The notes: a model not told the origin generated them from the sequence alone. Positions 43,713-52,866 are shown, numbered from the stretch's first letter. The stretch is DNA of 64,000 nt from Bradyrhizobium sp. B097 (GCF_038957035.1 NZ_CP152412.1:5514501-5578500), one strand, 5' to 3'. Program-made: numbers and translations.

Positions 43713-44011
43713 GTTTGATATCAAATCTCAGGTTAGGAGACTGATTGTGGGAACGCGCGCTGTATCTGAAAAGCACATATTTCAGATGCTGTTTATCTAA
43801 AATAGGCATGGAGGCCTGGACCACTAGAAATTGGTGAACTGCTGGCTGCTCTGCTTCGTCTTCGCCGTTGCTCCTGCAAAGAGATACACCATCCACAGCG
43901 TCCCCGACGGTGGTTGCAGGACGCGCGCAGCGTTAGTACCTCCAGCAGCGCAATGGCACTGCCGCGCAGGAGTGCACTTCTTCGGTTCAATGCATGGTGA
44001 GGGCAGGCTCT
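43713..44011. other. Spacer with LysR-type element B
   Basis: 299 bases. Contains element B (43744-43810). The expected LysR reading frame after it stops after a few codons (TAG), so no regulator is left here. Confidence 0.45.
43744..43810 (+). promoter_or_regulatory. LysR-type promoter/operator element, copy B
   Basis: Dyad TGAAAAGCACATATTTCA (43767-43784), then TTTATCTAAAATAGGCATGG. Divergent from and directly before the FAH gene. Confidence 0.75.
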
Positions 44012-45796
44012 TCAGGTCTGGCCGGAAGGGATGATAGGCAGCAAGAGGAAGGGCTCCCGACCTTCCTCGAAATGCAGGGTGTTTTCGCCGCTGAACACTG
44101 CTGGCGGCCGGTCGTGCGGATCCCTATGGGTGAACGGCCCGACGCCGGTCATGCGGTAGGGGGCATCCTTGAGACCCGGATCGCCCAGACCGTGGTCGTA
44201 GTCACAGCCGCGAATGTTCAGTGCCAGCGTATAGCCGGGAGGCACTACGATGCAGGTCGGCACGATCTCGACGTCGAGCACCACCGGTTCACCCGGGACC
44301 AGAGGCTGGAGTTCGTCATGCGTGTGGTAGGGGCGGTACGGCAGCGACCTGGCTGGGTCGAGCTTGCGGTGCGAGGCGCGGAGCCAGCCCAGCCCAATCG
44401 GAACGTGGGGGTCATTGGAGCCGACGAACAGGACCTCCTTGCCATCCGGATCGAACAGGCGCAGCGCCAGGAAGATGTCGGCATCAGTCGTGCGAGAGGA
44501 CACCATTAGTCGGGCCGCGACTGGGCCGGTGATCTCCAGCTCTTCCGAAGCCGGTGGCAGGGTGAACATGATCCCGTCGTCCGTGGTGCTGTAGGAGATG
44601 CTGGCACCGGTGCATGGCGTGGCGCTCAGGGAGCGTTTGGCGGGATCCAGGTAGTACTTAGTCCATTTCGTTCGGGCGAGCGGCCATTCCTGCTCATCGC
44701 GAATTGTGAAGTGCTCCCCCGGGCGCCGGATGTGCAACTGCACCGGCGGCTGGCGATCCCAACCCGTGTCCTTGCCCTGGAGGAAATGCGCCAAAAACCG
44801 CTTTTGAAGTTCGATGCCCAACTTGCGATAGAAAGGGGTGAAATGCGAATCACCGTGGACTTCGAGCCATTTCTGAGCGGAGCCTGCGCCGAGATAGCCC
44901 TCGAAGTTACCCCGCGTGTGCAGACCCATGCCGCCCCAATTTGCGGACGACAGCAGCGGCACCTCGATACGGCTAACGTCGGGAGTCCGCTCCCGGTAAT
45001 AGTCATCGATCAGGGGGCGGTCGAGTACCTCATTGGAGGCAACGTTCACGCGGTTCTTTGCAAGCTCTTCGTCGCTCAGCGTTTCCGGGCCGGCAACGAG
45101 CTCACCTGTGTTCGGGTTGCGGTGGCCGCGCTCGCCATATCCGTGCTGCAGCGGGGCCACCTGCCGGCGATACCAGTCCGCGCTGAACTGCATGTAGATG
45201 CCGCCCTGCCGGGTCGAGTCCCGGTAGCGGTCCATAGCCCCCTCCCACACGCAGATGGCAGCAAGGTGCGGAGGCCGCAGCGTGGCTACGCGCCACTGGG
45301 TGGTCGCATAATAGGAGATGCCATTGAGCCCGATCTTTCCATTGCTCCAGGGCTGGGCGGCCGCCCACTCGATGCATTCGTAGAAATCCTGTATTTCACG
45401 CGACGATAACGTGTCGAGCACACCATGAGATCGCCCCGCGCCGCGGCTGTCTACACGGACGCAGACGAAGCCATCGGGCACCCACTTCTCGGGGTCCACC
45501 ACCTCCCAGCTTTGGTACCTGCCGGACGAGCCCTCCACGATGTCCGGTGCGGCTGCGACCATGCGTGACCACTGGCTCTTGTAGCCGACCTGGAGCGGCA
45601 ATCCCTTGCCGTACGGACCATAGGACATGATTGCGCCATAGCGGCCGGTCGCCTCAGGCAGAAATATATCGGCGCGCAGCACGACCCCATCGCTCATGGT
45701 GATCGGCGCGTCCCAGAGGATACGCATGCCGTCAGCGTGTACCGCCGCAATTTCTCCATGACCATCAGAATTTCGAACGCGTGTTTTTGTCGCCAT
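44012..45796 (-). CDS. CocE/NonD-family hydrolase, paralogue 2
   Basis: 594 residues from the ATG at 45796 (GGAG 8 bases upstream). The open frame extends 106 codons further, but those lack a ribosome site and overlap relic sequence. Same domain order as paralogue 1: SDGVVLRADIFLPEATGRYG, nucleophile GLNGISYYATTQW, VHGDSHFTPFYR and a C-terminal jelly-roll with ITGPVAARLMVSSRTTDADI. The two proteins are similar along their whole length, so they arose by duplication and may differ in substrate. LysR element C lies about 255 bases before the start. Confidence 0.9.
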   Translation of the reverse strand: MATKTRVRNSDGHGEIAAVHADGMRILWDAPITMSDGVVLRADIFLPEATGRYGAIMSYGPYGKGLPLQVGYKSQWSRMVAAAPDIVEGSSGRYQSWEVVDPEKWVPDGFVCVRVDSRGAGRSHGVLDTLSSREIQDFYECIEWAAAQPWSNGKIGLNGISYYATTQWRVATLRPPHLAAICVWEGAMDRYRDSTRQGGIYMQFSADWYRRQVAPLQHGYGERGHRNPNTGELVAGPETLSDEELAKNRVNVASNEVLDRPLIDDYYRERTPDVSRIEVPLLSSANWGGMGLHTRGNFEGYLGAGSAQKWLEVHGDSHFTPFYRKLGIELQKRFLAHFLQGKDTGWDRQPPVQLHIRRPGEHFTIRDEQEWPLARTKWTKYYLDPAKRSLSATPCTGASISYSTTDDGIMFTLPPASEELEITGPVAARLMVSSRTTDADIFLALRLFDPDGKEVLFVGSNDPHVPIGLGWLRASHRKLDPARSLPYRPYHTHDELQPLVPGEPVVLDVEIVPTCIVVPPGYTLALNIRGCDYDHGLGDPGLKDAPYRMTGVGPFTHRDPHDRPPAVFSGENTLHFEEGREPFLLLPIIPSGQT

Positions 45797-45863
45797 TTTT
45801 TTAACTCCAGTTACTATCGACAATTGGATACGACGCGAGGTGCTCAAGCACCCACGATTTGCA

Positions 45864-45960
45864 TCAGCGGATACGGCGCGTTGTAGCTTCGAGGCCGACG
45901 CCCGGCTTGTTCGGCACTTCAACATGGCCGTCCGAGACCACCTTGCCGGCGGCAACGCTG
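45864..45960 (-). pseudogene. C-terminal relic of an enolase-superfamily enzyme
   Basis: The minus-strand frame GKVVSDGHVEVPNKPGVGLE, ending TTRRIR and a stop, fits the C-terminal end of mandelate racemase/muconate lactonizing enzymes (Gly-x-val-Pro-x-x-Pro-Gly-x-Gly). No other part of the gene remains. It lies between LysR element C and hydrolase 2. Confidence 0.6.
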
Positions 45961-46048
45961 TCATCGCGTCTTGGCGCTGATGGGTGGAGAATATTCGACG
46001 ACCACAACTGGGGATTCTTTTGGAAGACCACTGAAAGATCACGCGCCG

Positions 46049-46115
46049 ATTGTGGAAACACGCGCCACACTTGAAAAGCACATTTTTCAGGGACCATTCA
46101 TCTAAAAGAGGCATG
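46049..46115 (+). promoter_or_regulatory. LysR-type promoter/operator element, copy C
   Basis: Dyad TGAAAAGCACATTTTTCA (46072-46089), then TTCATCTAAAAGAGGCATGG. Lies before hydrolase 2 on one side and a LysR relic on the other. Confidence 0.75.
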
Positions 46116-46137
46116 GACCCGCTGGCGCCGGGAACTG

Positions 46138-46197
46138 ATGGACTTGCGCCAGCTTCGCGACTACGTCATCGTCGCTATGGGTGATTGCGGACGATGA
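46138..46197 (+). pseudogene. Remnant of a LysR gene start
   Basis: ATG then DLRQLRDYVIVAMGDCGR and a TGA. It aligns with the start of the intact LysR (DLRQLRYFVSVADSGSIS), at the same distance from the promoter element. Nothing further of the gene is present. Confidence 0.7.
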
Positions 46198-46443
46198 CTG
46201 GGCGGCGGACGCTCCGCGCAACTGACACGACGCCGCAACCCATCGGCAGCGCGCGGCGCGCCGGTTCGATGGCGCGATCCGTCATCAGCCGCAAATCGCG
46301 ACTCGGCCTCTCACAGGTCTTGATCGTCTTACTGGCCGTGGCGTTGTCGCTCCGGCCCTCCACCGACGTTCTCGATGTCGTGCGGCAGGGCGACTTGAGC
46401 GCCGGCAGCACCGAATGGTGGATGCTTCACATCAGGACGGTTT
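46198..46443. other. Unassigned stretch after LysR remnant
   Basis: About 245 bases without a recognised gene; probably debris between the LysR remnant and the intact LysR gene. Confidence 0.35.
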
Positions 46444-47364
46444 TTAAACTTGAGATAGGACTTGCGCTTTGGCTCGCACAGGCAAGAACAGCTTTTCCTC
46501 AATGCGTTCGCATACAATTTGCTCAACGGCGGCGCGAAGCGCGCGGGCTGCCAGACTGGCGGGGCGCCCCTTGCCCCAAGCTATCATTCGGGTTGTGTCG
46601 AGCCCACGCACGGGCACACCTTGCAACCCGCGCCAAATGTCGGACGTACTCAATGCCGACTTGGGAACAACCACATAGCCCACGCCGGAGCGGGTCAACT
46701 CGGCTGCGGGACTGCTGCTATGGATTTGGATGATAGGACGCAGCGCCCCGTAGCGTTCCTCGAAGATGCGCCGTAGGCCCGGCGAGATAATGATTGGCAT
46801 CTGCTTTAAGTCGCGCGCGGCAATGCTCTTTCGCTTGCAGATCGGATTGCCAACGGGAGCCAGAAGCAGAGTTTCTTCGCGCCAAGCAGGTTTCACCACG
46901 ACGTCTTCGCGCGCTTCAATTTCAGTGACGAGAGCTAGATCCAGCGTACCGGCGGCAAGGCTGCGCAGCATCTCGTCTGTTGTACTATCCGAAAGCTCAA
47001 GCTGAACTTGCGGAAACTGGGCGTGGAACCGTTGAATCAAGGGTACATAAAGGGCTCGCCCCGCGCTCGCAGGGGCGGCCATGCGTACGGTGCCACGCAT
47101 TCCGCGGCTGAAGGTTGAAACGTCGTTCGTAGCACTCTCGATCTCTCTCAGGATGAAGCGCGCCCGCTCCAACAGCACGTGGCCGCTCTCGGTCAGCTCT
47201 ACCCCGGCAATGCTGCGCTGAAACAGCACGCCCCCCACCTCTTCCTCCAAACGAAGCATCTGGCGGCTGACCGCTGACTGTGCGACGTGCAAAACGACGG
47301 CCGCTGCGCTGATACTGCCGCTGTCCGCGACGCTGACGAAGTAGCGAAGTTGGCGTAAGTCCAT
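46444..47364 (-). CDS. LysR-family transcriptional regulator (intact copy)
   Basis: 306 residues. N-terminal winged HTH (DLRQLRYFVSVADSGSIS, HVAQSAVSRQMLRLEEEVGG) and a periplasmic-binding-like effector domain (GTVRMAAPASAGRAL, LDLALVTEIEAREDVVVKP, ELTRSGVGYVVVPKSAL). The ATG at 47364 has GGGGGA 4 bases upstream; an earlier ATG at 47388 falls inside the conserved promoter element. It probably autoregulates through element D and, as the only complete LysR here, may control the other three copies of that element before the porin, FAH and hydrolase 2 genes. Confidence 0.9.
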   Translation of the reverse strand: MDLRQLRYFVSVADSGSISAAAVVLHVAQSAVSRQMLRLEEEVGGVLFQRSIAGVELTESGHVLLERARFILREIESATNDVSTFSRGMRGTVRMAAPASAGRALYVPLIQRFHAQFPQVQLELSDSTTDEMLRSLAAGTLDLALVTEIEAREDVVVKPAWREETLLLAPVGNPICKRKSIAARDLKQMPIIISPGLRRIFEERYGALRPIIQIHSSSPAAELTRSGVGYVVVPKSALSTSDIWRGLQGVPVRGLDTTRMIAWGKGRPASLAARALRAAVEQIVCERIEEKLFLPVRAKAQVLSQV

Positions 47365-47385
47365 CAGTCCCCCAGTTTCGAGGTC

Positions 47386-47452
47386 CATGCCTATTTTAGA
47401 TGAATAGCCTCTGAAACATGTGCTTTTCAAGTGTGTCGCGTGTTCTCACAGC
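47386..47452 (-). promoter_or_regulatory. LysR-type promoter/operator element, copy D
   Basis: On the minus strand TGAAAAGCACATGTTTCA (47412-47429), then TTCATCTAAAATAGGCATGG, just before the intact LysR gene. Confidence 0.75.
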
Positions 47453-47599
47453 GCCGCCAGGTCAAACAAAGTGACCGCCGACAAGAAACAACCTGTTCCC
47501 AGCAGAAACGATCGAACGCCATGACTTAGCCGAGGTATCATCAAAAGCCTGATCAGTATGGGCATGAGGCTCAGTCTCGTGATGGAATCGGATACTAGA

Positions 47600-48075
47600 G
47601 CGAGCTCTGCCGGCTTGGTGTTCAGGTACGTGATTTCCAAGGAGGATGCCCAGCAACGGATCGCGGAGCTGAAGAGCGGTTGCGCGTCGAGGCGGAACTG
47701 GCTGCCCTCGAGGAGGCCCTCCCTCCATCTCACTGCATCCGGCAACGCCGGACCGCTTCATCGAGACCGTGAATGCGCTTGCCGACACGATAGCAAGCCA
47801 CGCAAGCGCGGAGGACGACCGCGGCCCGTTGGTCGCCGACTTCAGGTCGCTTGCGCACAGCGTCATCGTCCACCCGAATGGCCCTTAGGAAGGCTTCGAG
47901 GTCGAGGGAAAGCTGGCCGCACTGGTCGGCGGAGGGCTTTTTCTGGAGGCCCACCATAGTAGTGGGTCATACGTGGTAGCGGGGGAGCGACTCGCCCCCC
48001 CGACATCAGCATTCTTCATACTCGCGCTGAATAGCAGCCCCCTACCCCACCGGCGAAAGGCAGGTTCGTTCGCCA
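47600..48075 (+). pseudogene. Decayed C-terminal part of a large serine recombinase
   Basis: Frames on the plus strand read QQRIAELKSG, then after frame changes ETVNALADTIASHASAEDD, PLVADFRSLAHSVIVHPNGP, a TAG stop, and GKLAALVGG, VVAGERLAPP. These match the C-terminal part of phage- or island-type serine recombinases. Frame changes and an in-frame stop show it is dead. It marks past insertion of a mobile element. Confidence 0.6.
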
Positions 48076-48173
48076 TGCCGACAACGAGATCAGCTTCTCG
48101 GTCGCAGCTGCCGCGCTGCTCTCATCAATTCGATTGCGTCGAGCCCCAACATCCGCATCACGGCTCGGACCGA

Positions 48174-48294
48174 CTGCTCAGGTTTGCCAACAATAGATTT
48201 TTCTTGATCTCCCGGTGCACACGTCGTGCACACGGCGCACCCTAACCGATTGAAAAAATTGAACTCTCGCTCCAATCCATCATGGGCGCAACGG
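48174..48294. repeat. Dispersed intergenic repeat, copy 3
   Basis: Has TTTTTCTTGATCTCCCGGTG, CACACGTCGTGCACACGG, ACCGATTGAAAAAATTGAAC and CCAATCCATCATGGG, as in copies 1 and 2. It follows the recombinase relic. Confidence 0.75.
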
Positions 48295-48620
48295 AAAAGA
48301 GATAGTCTCGCGGTTTCAAGTAGTTACCTTGGAATTCAAAGGGACGCCCATAAACATGTGCGCTTCAAACTAGGCCGAATTTGCGCACGCTTGTACCCGT
48401 TTTGACCTGCCAGTGCACGCGTAGCGCACAGAAAGCGGCGCCCAGAGTATGTCCAATGATGCTGTCCCGGAAGCAGACTGCGCTCTGTCCTCGACCTGCT
48501 CGGCGCGGTCGAGATCGAGGCCGCGCCGGACAGCTCCGGGCTGCCCGCGCGGATGCGCCGACACCTGCTTCGACCGCGGCGTATTCGTCCTCGCGCTCGG
48601 TGACACGGGCCCCAACTGTC
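48295..48620. other. Intergenic stretch before GMC gene end
   Basis: About 325 bases with no convincing gene or terminator. A plus-strand frame here (CALSSTCSARSRSR) looks like shadow coding. Confidence 0.35.
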
Positions 48621-50225
48621 TCAGGAGGCGCTTACCAATTCCGCCGCTCCCAAGATGAAGCGAGCTGCCCGCTCCCCGATCATCATCGTCGGTGCGTTGG
48701 TATTTCCGGAGACGAGCCGCGGCATGATTGAGGCGTCGGCAATCCGAAGGCCTTCGACGCCACGCACCAGCAGTTGTTCCGAGACAACCGCCATCGGGTC
48801 GCCGGAGGGCCCCATCTTTGCCGTTCCGGAGGGATGAAACACGGTCTTCGAGATCGCGCGGACATAGTCGGCGAGCGCATCGACGTCGCTCTCCACGCCG
48901 GGCTTTGGCAGAGCGCGCCGCTTGATCAGACGCGCCAGCGAAGGCGCCTCGGAAATGCGAATGGCAAGCTGGACGCCTCGCACGAGGATGTCGACATCCG
49001 CTCGCTCTGCAAGCGAATTGGCGACGAACAGCGCCGGGTCGGCCGGATTCGGCGATCTCAGGCGAACAGTTCCACGGGACTGCGGGCGCAGCACACAGGG
49101 GCCGATCGAGATGCCATGTCCGGGCTCGGACGGCCGATCCGCAAAGCCGTTGAACGTCGGCAAGACGTGAAACTGGATGTCCGGCTCGCCGGTCCTGGCG
49201 GTATCGGCAAAACCGCCGGACTCCACGACCGTTGATGTCAGCAACCCGGTCTTGGTCAGAAGGTACTGCATCATGTGCGATGCGGCCCGAACGCCCTTGT
49301 CTTCGCCGAAGATCGAGATCGGATCCCTGGTCTCGCACTGAACGGTCGCTTCGAGATGATCCTGGTAATTCTCGCCGACCCCGGGCAGATCGGAAACGAT
49401 CTCGATTCCATGTTCGCGCAGATGGGCAGCAGGTCCGATCCCCGACAGCTGCAAGATTTTCGGCGTCGCCAGTGCGCCGGCAGTCAGGATCACTTCGCGC
49501 CGCGCCTTGACGGTCGAACCGTCCTCGAGCAGCACACCGCTCGCGCGCTTGCCTTCGAACACCACCTTGTGGACACGCGTCGCGGTCCTGATGGTCAGGT
49601 TCGCACGTCGCTCTGCCTCGCGCAGGAAGGCTTCGGCGGCGCTGCGGCGGCGTCCACGGCTCGTCGTCGTCTGGTAGAAGCCGACGCCCTCCTGGCGCGC
49701 GCCGTTGAAGTCCTCGTTGTAGGGGATGCCCGCCTCCTGCGCGGCGCGGATAAATGCCCAGGACAATGGATGGCCGTAGGCACGATCGGAGACATTGAGC
49801 TTGCCGATCGTGCCATGATATTCGCCGGACAGCCGCTGGTTGGCTTCAAGATCGCGGAAGACCGGAAGCACCTCATCGTAGCTCCAGCCGCGGCAACCCA
49901 TCTGCGACCATGTATCGTAATCCCGCCGCGATCCCCGGATGTAGACCATCGCGTTGACCGAACTGCCGCCGCCCAGGACGTGCCCCTGGGGTACGATCGA
50001 CGGGCGCCCGTTCAGGCCCTTCTCGGGCTCGGACGCATAGACCCAGGCGTCGCGTCCCTTCTCGAGCACCTTGAAGAAGGTCGCAGGGATGTGGATGAAC
50101 CGGTCGGTGTCGCGCTGTCCGCTCTCGATCAGCAAGACACGATTGCGCGGATCTTCAGACAGGCGGGACGCCAGCACGCAGCCAGCGGAGCCGCCGCCGG
50201 CGACGATATAGTCAAACTCCTGCAT
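48621..50225 (-). CDS. GMC-family FAD-dependent oxidoreductase (choline/alcohol dehydrogenase-like)
   Basis: 534 residues. N-terminal FAD-binding motif DYIVAGGGSAGCVLASRLSE; GMC signature 1 (GHVLGGGSSVNAMVYIRGS) and signature 2 (GALATPKILQLSGIGPA). Catalytic His and Asn lie in FHPSGTAKMG and SGNTNAPTMMIGERAA. The family oxidises primary alcohols to aldehydes with an artificial or respiratory acceptor. GGGAG precedes the ATG. It lies 42 bases after the aldehyde dehydrogenase gene in one transcript, suggesting a two-step oxidation of an alcohol to an acid. Confidence 0.92.
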   Translation of the reverse strand: MQEFDYIVAGGGSAGCVLASRLSEDPRNRVLLIESGQRDTDRFIHIPATFFKVLEKGRDAWVYASEPEKGLNGRPSIVPQGHVLGGGSSVNAMVYIRGSRRDYDTWSQMGCRGWSYDEVLPVFRDLEANQRLSGEYHGTIGKLNVSDRAYGHPLSWAFIRAAQEAGIPYNEDFNGARQEGVGFYQTTTSRGRRRSAAEAFLREAERRANLTIRTATRVHKVVFEGKRASGVLLEDGSTVKARREVILTAGALATPKILQLSGIGPAAHLREHGIEIVSDLPGVGENYQDHLEATVQCETRDPISIFGEDKGVRAASHMMQYLLTKTGLLTSTVVESGGFADTARTGEPDIQFHVLPTFNGFADRPSEPGHGISIGPCVLRPQSRGTVRLRSPNPADPALFVANSLAERADVDILVRGVQLAIRISEAPSLARLIKRRALPKPGVESDVDALADYVRAISKTVFHPSGTAKMGPSGDPMAVVSEQLLVRGVEGLRIADASIMPRLVSGNTNAPTMMIGERAARFILGAAELVSAS

Positions 50226-50267
50226 ATCACTCCCTGCGACGCGGCCGATTCCGACCTGCTCCCCCGG

Positions 50268-51674
50268 CTAAACAAACACGGTCTGGACGGTGGTGAACTC
50301 CTTCAGCCCATCGACCCCGAATTCCACGCCGAAGCCTGACTGCTTCACGCCGCCGAACGGCGCGTTCGGCTGAATGGCGCCGTGCTTGTTGATCCAGACC
50401 GATCCGGATTCGATGCGTTGCGCGACCGCCTTCGCACGCGCGAGGTCGGTTCCCCAGACCGAGCCGCCGAGCCCCAGCGCGCTCGCATTGGCCTTGGCAA
50501 TCGCGTCCTCGACGTCGGAATAGCGGATGATCGGCAGAGCCGGGCCGAACTGCTCCTCGTCCACCAGCCTGCAGCCGTGATCGACGTCGGCAACCAGCGT
50601 CACAGGATAGAAGTAACCAGGGCCGCCGGGCGGATCGCCGCCGACCAGCACCCGACCGCCCTTCTTGCGCGCCTCTTCGACGAGGGCCGAGACGATCTCG
50701 AACTGCCGGCGATTCTGCACCGGACCAAGCGTCGAGGTCTCGGAGAGACCGTCGCCGACGACGATCTGCTTCGCATAGGCCGCGAGCTCGCGGCAAAGCT
50801 CGTCATACAGGCTGTCGTGGACATAGAGCCGCTTCAGCGCCGCACAGGTCTGACCGCCATTGATGAATGCGCCCCAGAACAGGCCCTCGACGATCTTCTT
50901 CGGGTCGGCATCCGGCAGCACGATCCCGGCGTCGTTGCCACCGAGCTCGAGCGTCAGGCGCTTCAAGCTGCCCGCCGCATTCTGCATGATCTTGCGGCCG
51001 GTCGCGGTCGATCCCGTAAACGTCACCTTGCCGATTCCGGGATGCGCCGACATCAGGCTGCCGATCTCGTTGTCGCCGGTGACGACATTCACCACGCCCG
51101 GAGGCAGTTTCTCATTGATCAGCTCGACCAGACGGATCGTGCTCAACGGCGTCAATGGCGACGGCTTGATGATCACGGCGTTGCCTGCGCGGATCGCCGG
51201 GATGATATGCCAGCACGCGATCATGACCGGCCAGTTCCACGGCGTGATCGAGCCGACGACCCCGATCGGCTTGCGATGTAGCTCGACCCGTCCTTCGGCA
51301 CCGTCCTGCAGGACTTCCACCGGCAGCGACAAACCGCTGGTATGGCGTGTCCAGGCCACGGCGCCACCGATCTCGAAACGCGAACCTAACCCGTTCAGCG
51401 GCTTGCCCTGCTCGAGCGTCAGGAGCCGCGCAAGTTCCTCGGCATGCTGCTCGATCGTATCGGCGATCGCGCGACAGGCATCGGCACGCTCGCTATCGGG
51501 CCGGTCCTTCCAGATTTCAAACGCCCTGGAGGCGGCCGCAACCGCGGCGTCGAGATCGGACGCCGTCGCGAGCGGCATTCCGCCGACCACGGCGCCGGTC
51601 GACGGGTTGAGGACGTCCTGGAAACGATCTGTCTCGATCCGGCGCCCGTCGATAAGCAAGCTCCAGCGCTGCAT
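50268..51674 (-). CDS. NAD(P)-dependent aldehyde dehydrogenase
   Basis: 468 residues, normal length for the superfamily. Cofactor-domain motif GVVGSITPWNWPVMIA with IKPSPLTPLS, GSTATGRKI, the general base Glu in LTLELGGNDAGIV and the nucleophile Cys in GGQTCAALKRLY. Oxidises an aldehyde to an acid, probably the product of the GMC enzyme encoded just downstream. GAGGAG precedes the ATG. A direct-repeat site matching those before the SDR and binding-protein genes lies 58 bases upstream, suggesting control by the AraC protein encoded next to it. Confidence 0.93.
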   Translation of the reverse strand: MQRWSLLIDGRRIETDRFQDVLNPSTGAVVGGMPLATASDLDAAVAAASRAFEIWKDRPDSERADACRAIADTIEQHAEELARLLTLEQGKPLNGLGSRFEIGGAVAWTRHTSGLSLPVEVLQDGAEGRVELHRKPIGVVGSITPWNWPVMIACWHIIPAIRAGNAVIIKPSPLTPLSTIRLVELINEKLPPGVVNVVTGDNEIGSLMSAHPGIGKVTFTGSTATGRKIMQNAAGSLKRLTLELGGNDAGIVLPDADPKKIVEGLFWGAFINGGQTCAALKRLYVHDSLYDELCRELAAYAKQIVVGDGLSETSTLGPVQNRRQFEIVSALVEEARKKGGRVLVGGDPPGGPGYFYPVTLVADVDHGCRLVDEEQFGPALPIIRYSDVEDAIAKANASALGLGGSVWGTDLARAKAVAQRIESGSVWINKHGAIQPNAPFGGVKQSGFGVEFGVDGLKEFTTVQTVFV

Positions 51675-51731
51675 GCAATCTTCTCCTCACGACAACGACT
51701 TGCTTCAGCAAAAGCCATCGCACGGCCAATG

Positions 51732-51761
51732 TCTTGGAAAGGAGCGCGGTTTCGCTTGGAC
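51732..51761 (-). promoter_or_regulatory. Candidate AraC operator before aldehyde dehydrogenase gene
   Basis: Plus-strand reading TCTTGGAA (51732-51739), 14 bases, GCTTGGAC (51754-51761). Same unit and spacing as sites at 57597 and 59819. Confidence 0.6.
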
Positions 51762-51775
51762 GGGAGCGCAGCAGG

Positions 51776-52732
51776 CTATCGGCGCGTGACGTCGGTCGGC
51801 GAGCAGTCGAAGGCCCGCTTGAAGCAACGGTTGAAATAGGAAATGTCGTTGAAGCCGGACGAATAAGCGATCTCGGCGATGGTGCCGCCGTCAGAGCCGC
51901 GCTGCCGTTCCAGCAGGCGATCCTTGGCCAGCCGCAGCCTGCGATCCCGGATGAAGCTGGTGACCGTGGTTCCGACCGCGCTGAAATCTTCCTGCAACGT
52001 GCGCATCGAGACGCCGAGACGATTGGCGAGCCATTGCGCCGTCAGCCACTCCGCCGTGAGATGGCGATCGACCAGGGCCCGCGCGAATTCGAGCCGGCCG
52101 GACGCCCGCTCCTTCGGACAGAGCGGGGTGTCCGGCGAATCCGCGGCGAACGCCTGCCGGGTCGCCTGCAGCAGCAATTGCCGCAACTCGCCGGACCGCT
52201 TGTGGCTCGACGGCAGCTGCAACATCTTGGCAACCAGCGCCCGCAGCATCGTCGACATCGGGTCCTCGGCTCCGAGCCGTCGTGACACCTCGAAGTCGTT
52301 CGGCTTCTCTGACAGCAACAATTGCCGCGGCAGATGCACCGACAAGTGATTGCTGAACTGGCCGTTGAAGAAGAAGTTCGACGGCAGCGAGGAATCGACC
52401 AGAATGCAGTCGCCGGGCGAGATGATGCTCTGATGCCCTTGCTGCTCGACCCCGCACACCCCCTGCAACTGAACCAGCAGGAAGAAGTGCTCGCCATAGT
52501 CCTGGCGAATATCGCGCTCTGCGCGGCGAACCACGTCGACGTCGGTTGCGACCTGGACGATCTCCATGCCTGCGGCATCGCGCAGCACAACGCCGCCATT
52601 GACGAAGCCGCGCTCCTCCTGGCCGAACGGATTGAACCGTCCGCACACGGACCGGAGCTTGTCCCTCCATTCCTCCAAAGGCGGCTGTCCCCAGACTTCG
52701 GGAGTCCAGCTGCTAAACTCCTGGAGCTGCAT
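51776..52732 (-). CDS. AraC-family transcriptional regulator
   Basis: 318 residues from the ATG at 52732 (GGAGGAGCGC before it); a longer frame to 52855 lacks a ribosome site. N-terminal AraC-binding-like sensor domain (EEWRDKLRSVCGRF, ILVDSSLPSNFFF) and a C-terminal double HTH (LTAQWLANRLGVSMRTLQED, then IAEIAYSSGFNDISYFNRCF). It lies within a catabolic block, between the ABC genes and the aldehyde dehydrogenase. Three direct-repeat sites with 22-base periodicity in this block are its likely targets. TAACATGTTA (52773-52782) before its own start is another possible operator. Confidence 0.9.
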   Translation of the reverse strand: MQLQEFSSWTPEVWGQPPLEEWRDKLRSVCGRFNPFGQEERGFVNGGVVLRDAAGMEIVQVATDVDVVRRAERDIRQDYGEHFFLLVQLQGVCGVEQQGHQSIISPGDCILVDSSLPSNFFFNGQFSNHLSVHLPRQLLLSEKPNDFEVSRRLGAEDPMSTMLRALVAKMLQLPSSHKRSGELRQLLLQATRQAFAADSPDTPLCPKERASGRLEFARALVDRHLTAEWLTAQWLANRLGVSMRTLQEDFSAVGTTVTSFIRDRRLRLAKDRLLERQRGSDGGTIAEIAYSSGFNDISYFNRCFKRAFDCSPTDVTRR

Positions 52733-52866
52733 GCGCTCCTCCCTGGGAAACGCCGTCGGGCGGCGCTTTTGATAACATGTTAAGCACCTCCTTTGCCGTG
52801 TCAACGCCTTTCCGGCACGGAGATGCGGGCACGGCACCGCGACCAGCGGTCGCAACGACGATGTGC

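Noticed and set aside
45797..46114. 106-codon N-terminal extension of hydrolase 2
   Set aside because: It has no ribosome site, overlaps an enolase-family relic in another frame and the LysR element, and is absent in paralogue 1.
48370..49338. 322-codon minus frame overlapping the GMC gene
   Set aside because: Arg-rich shadow of the GMC reading frame with no family or start signal.
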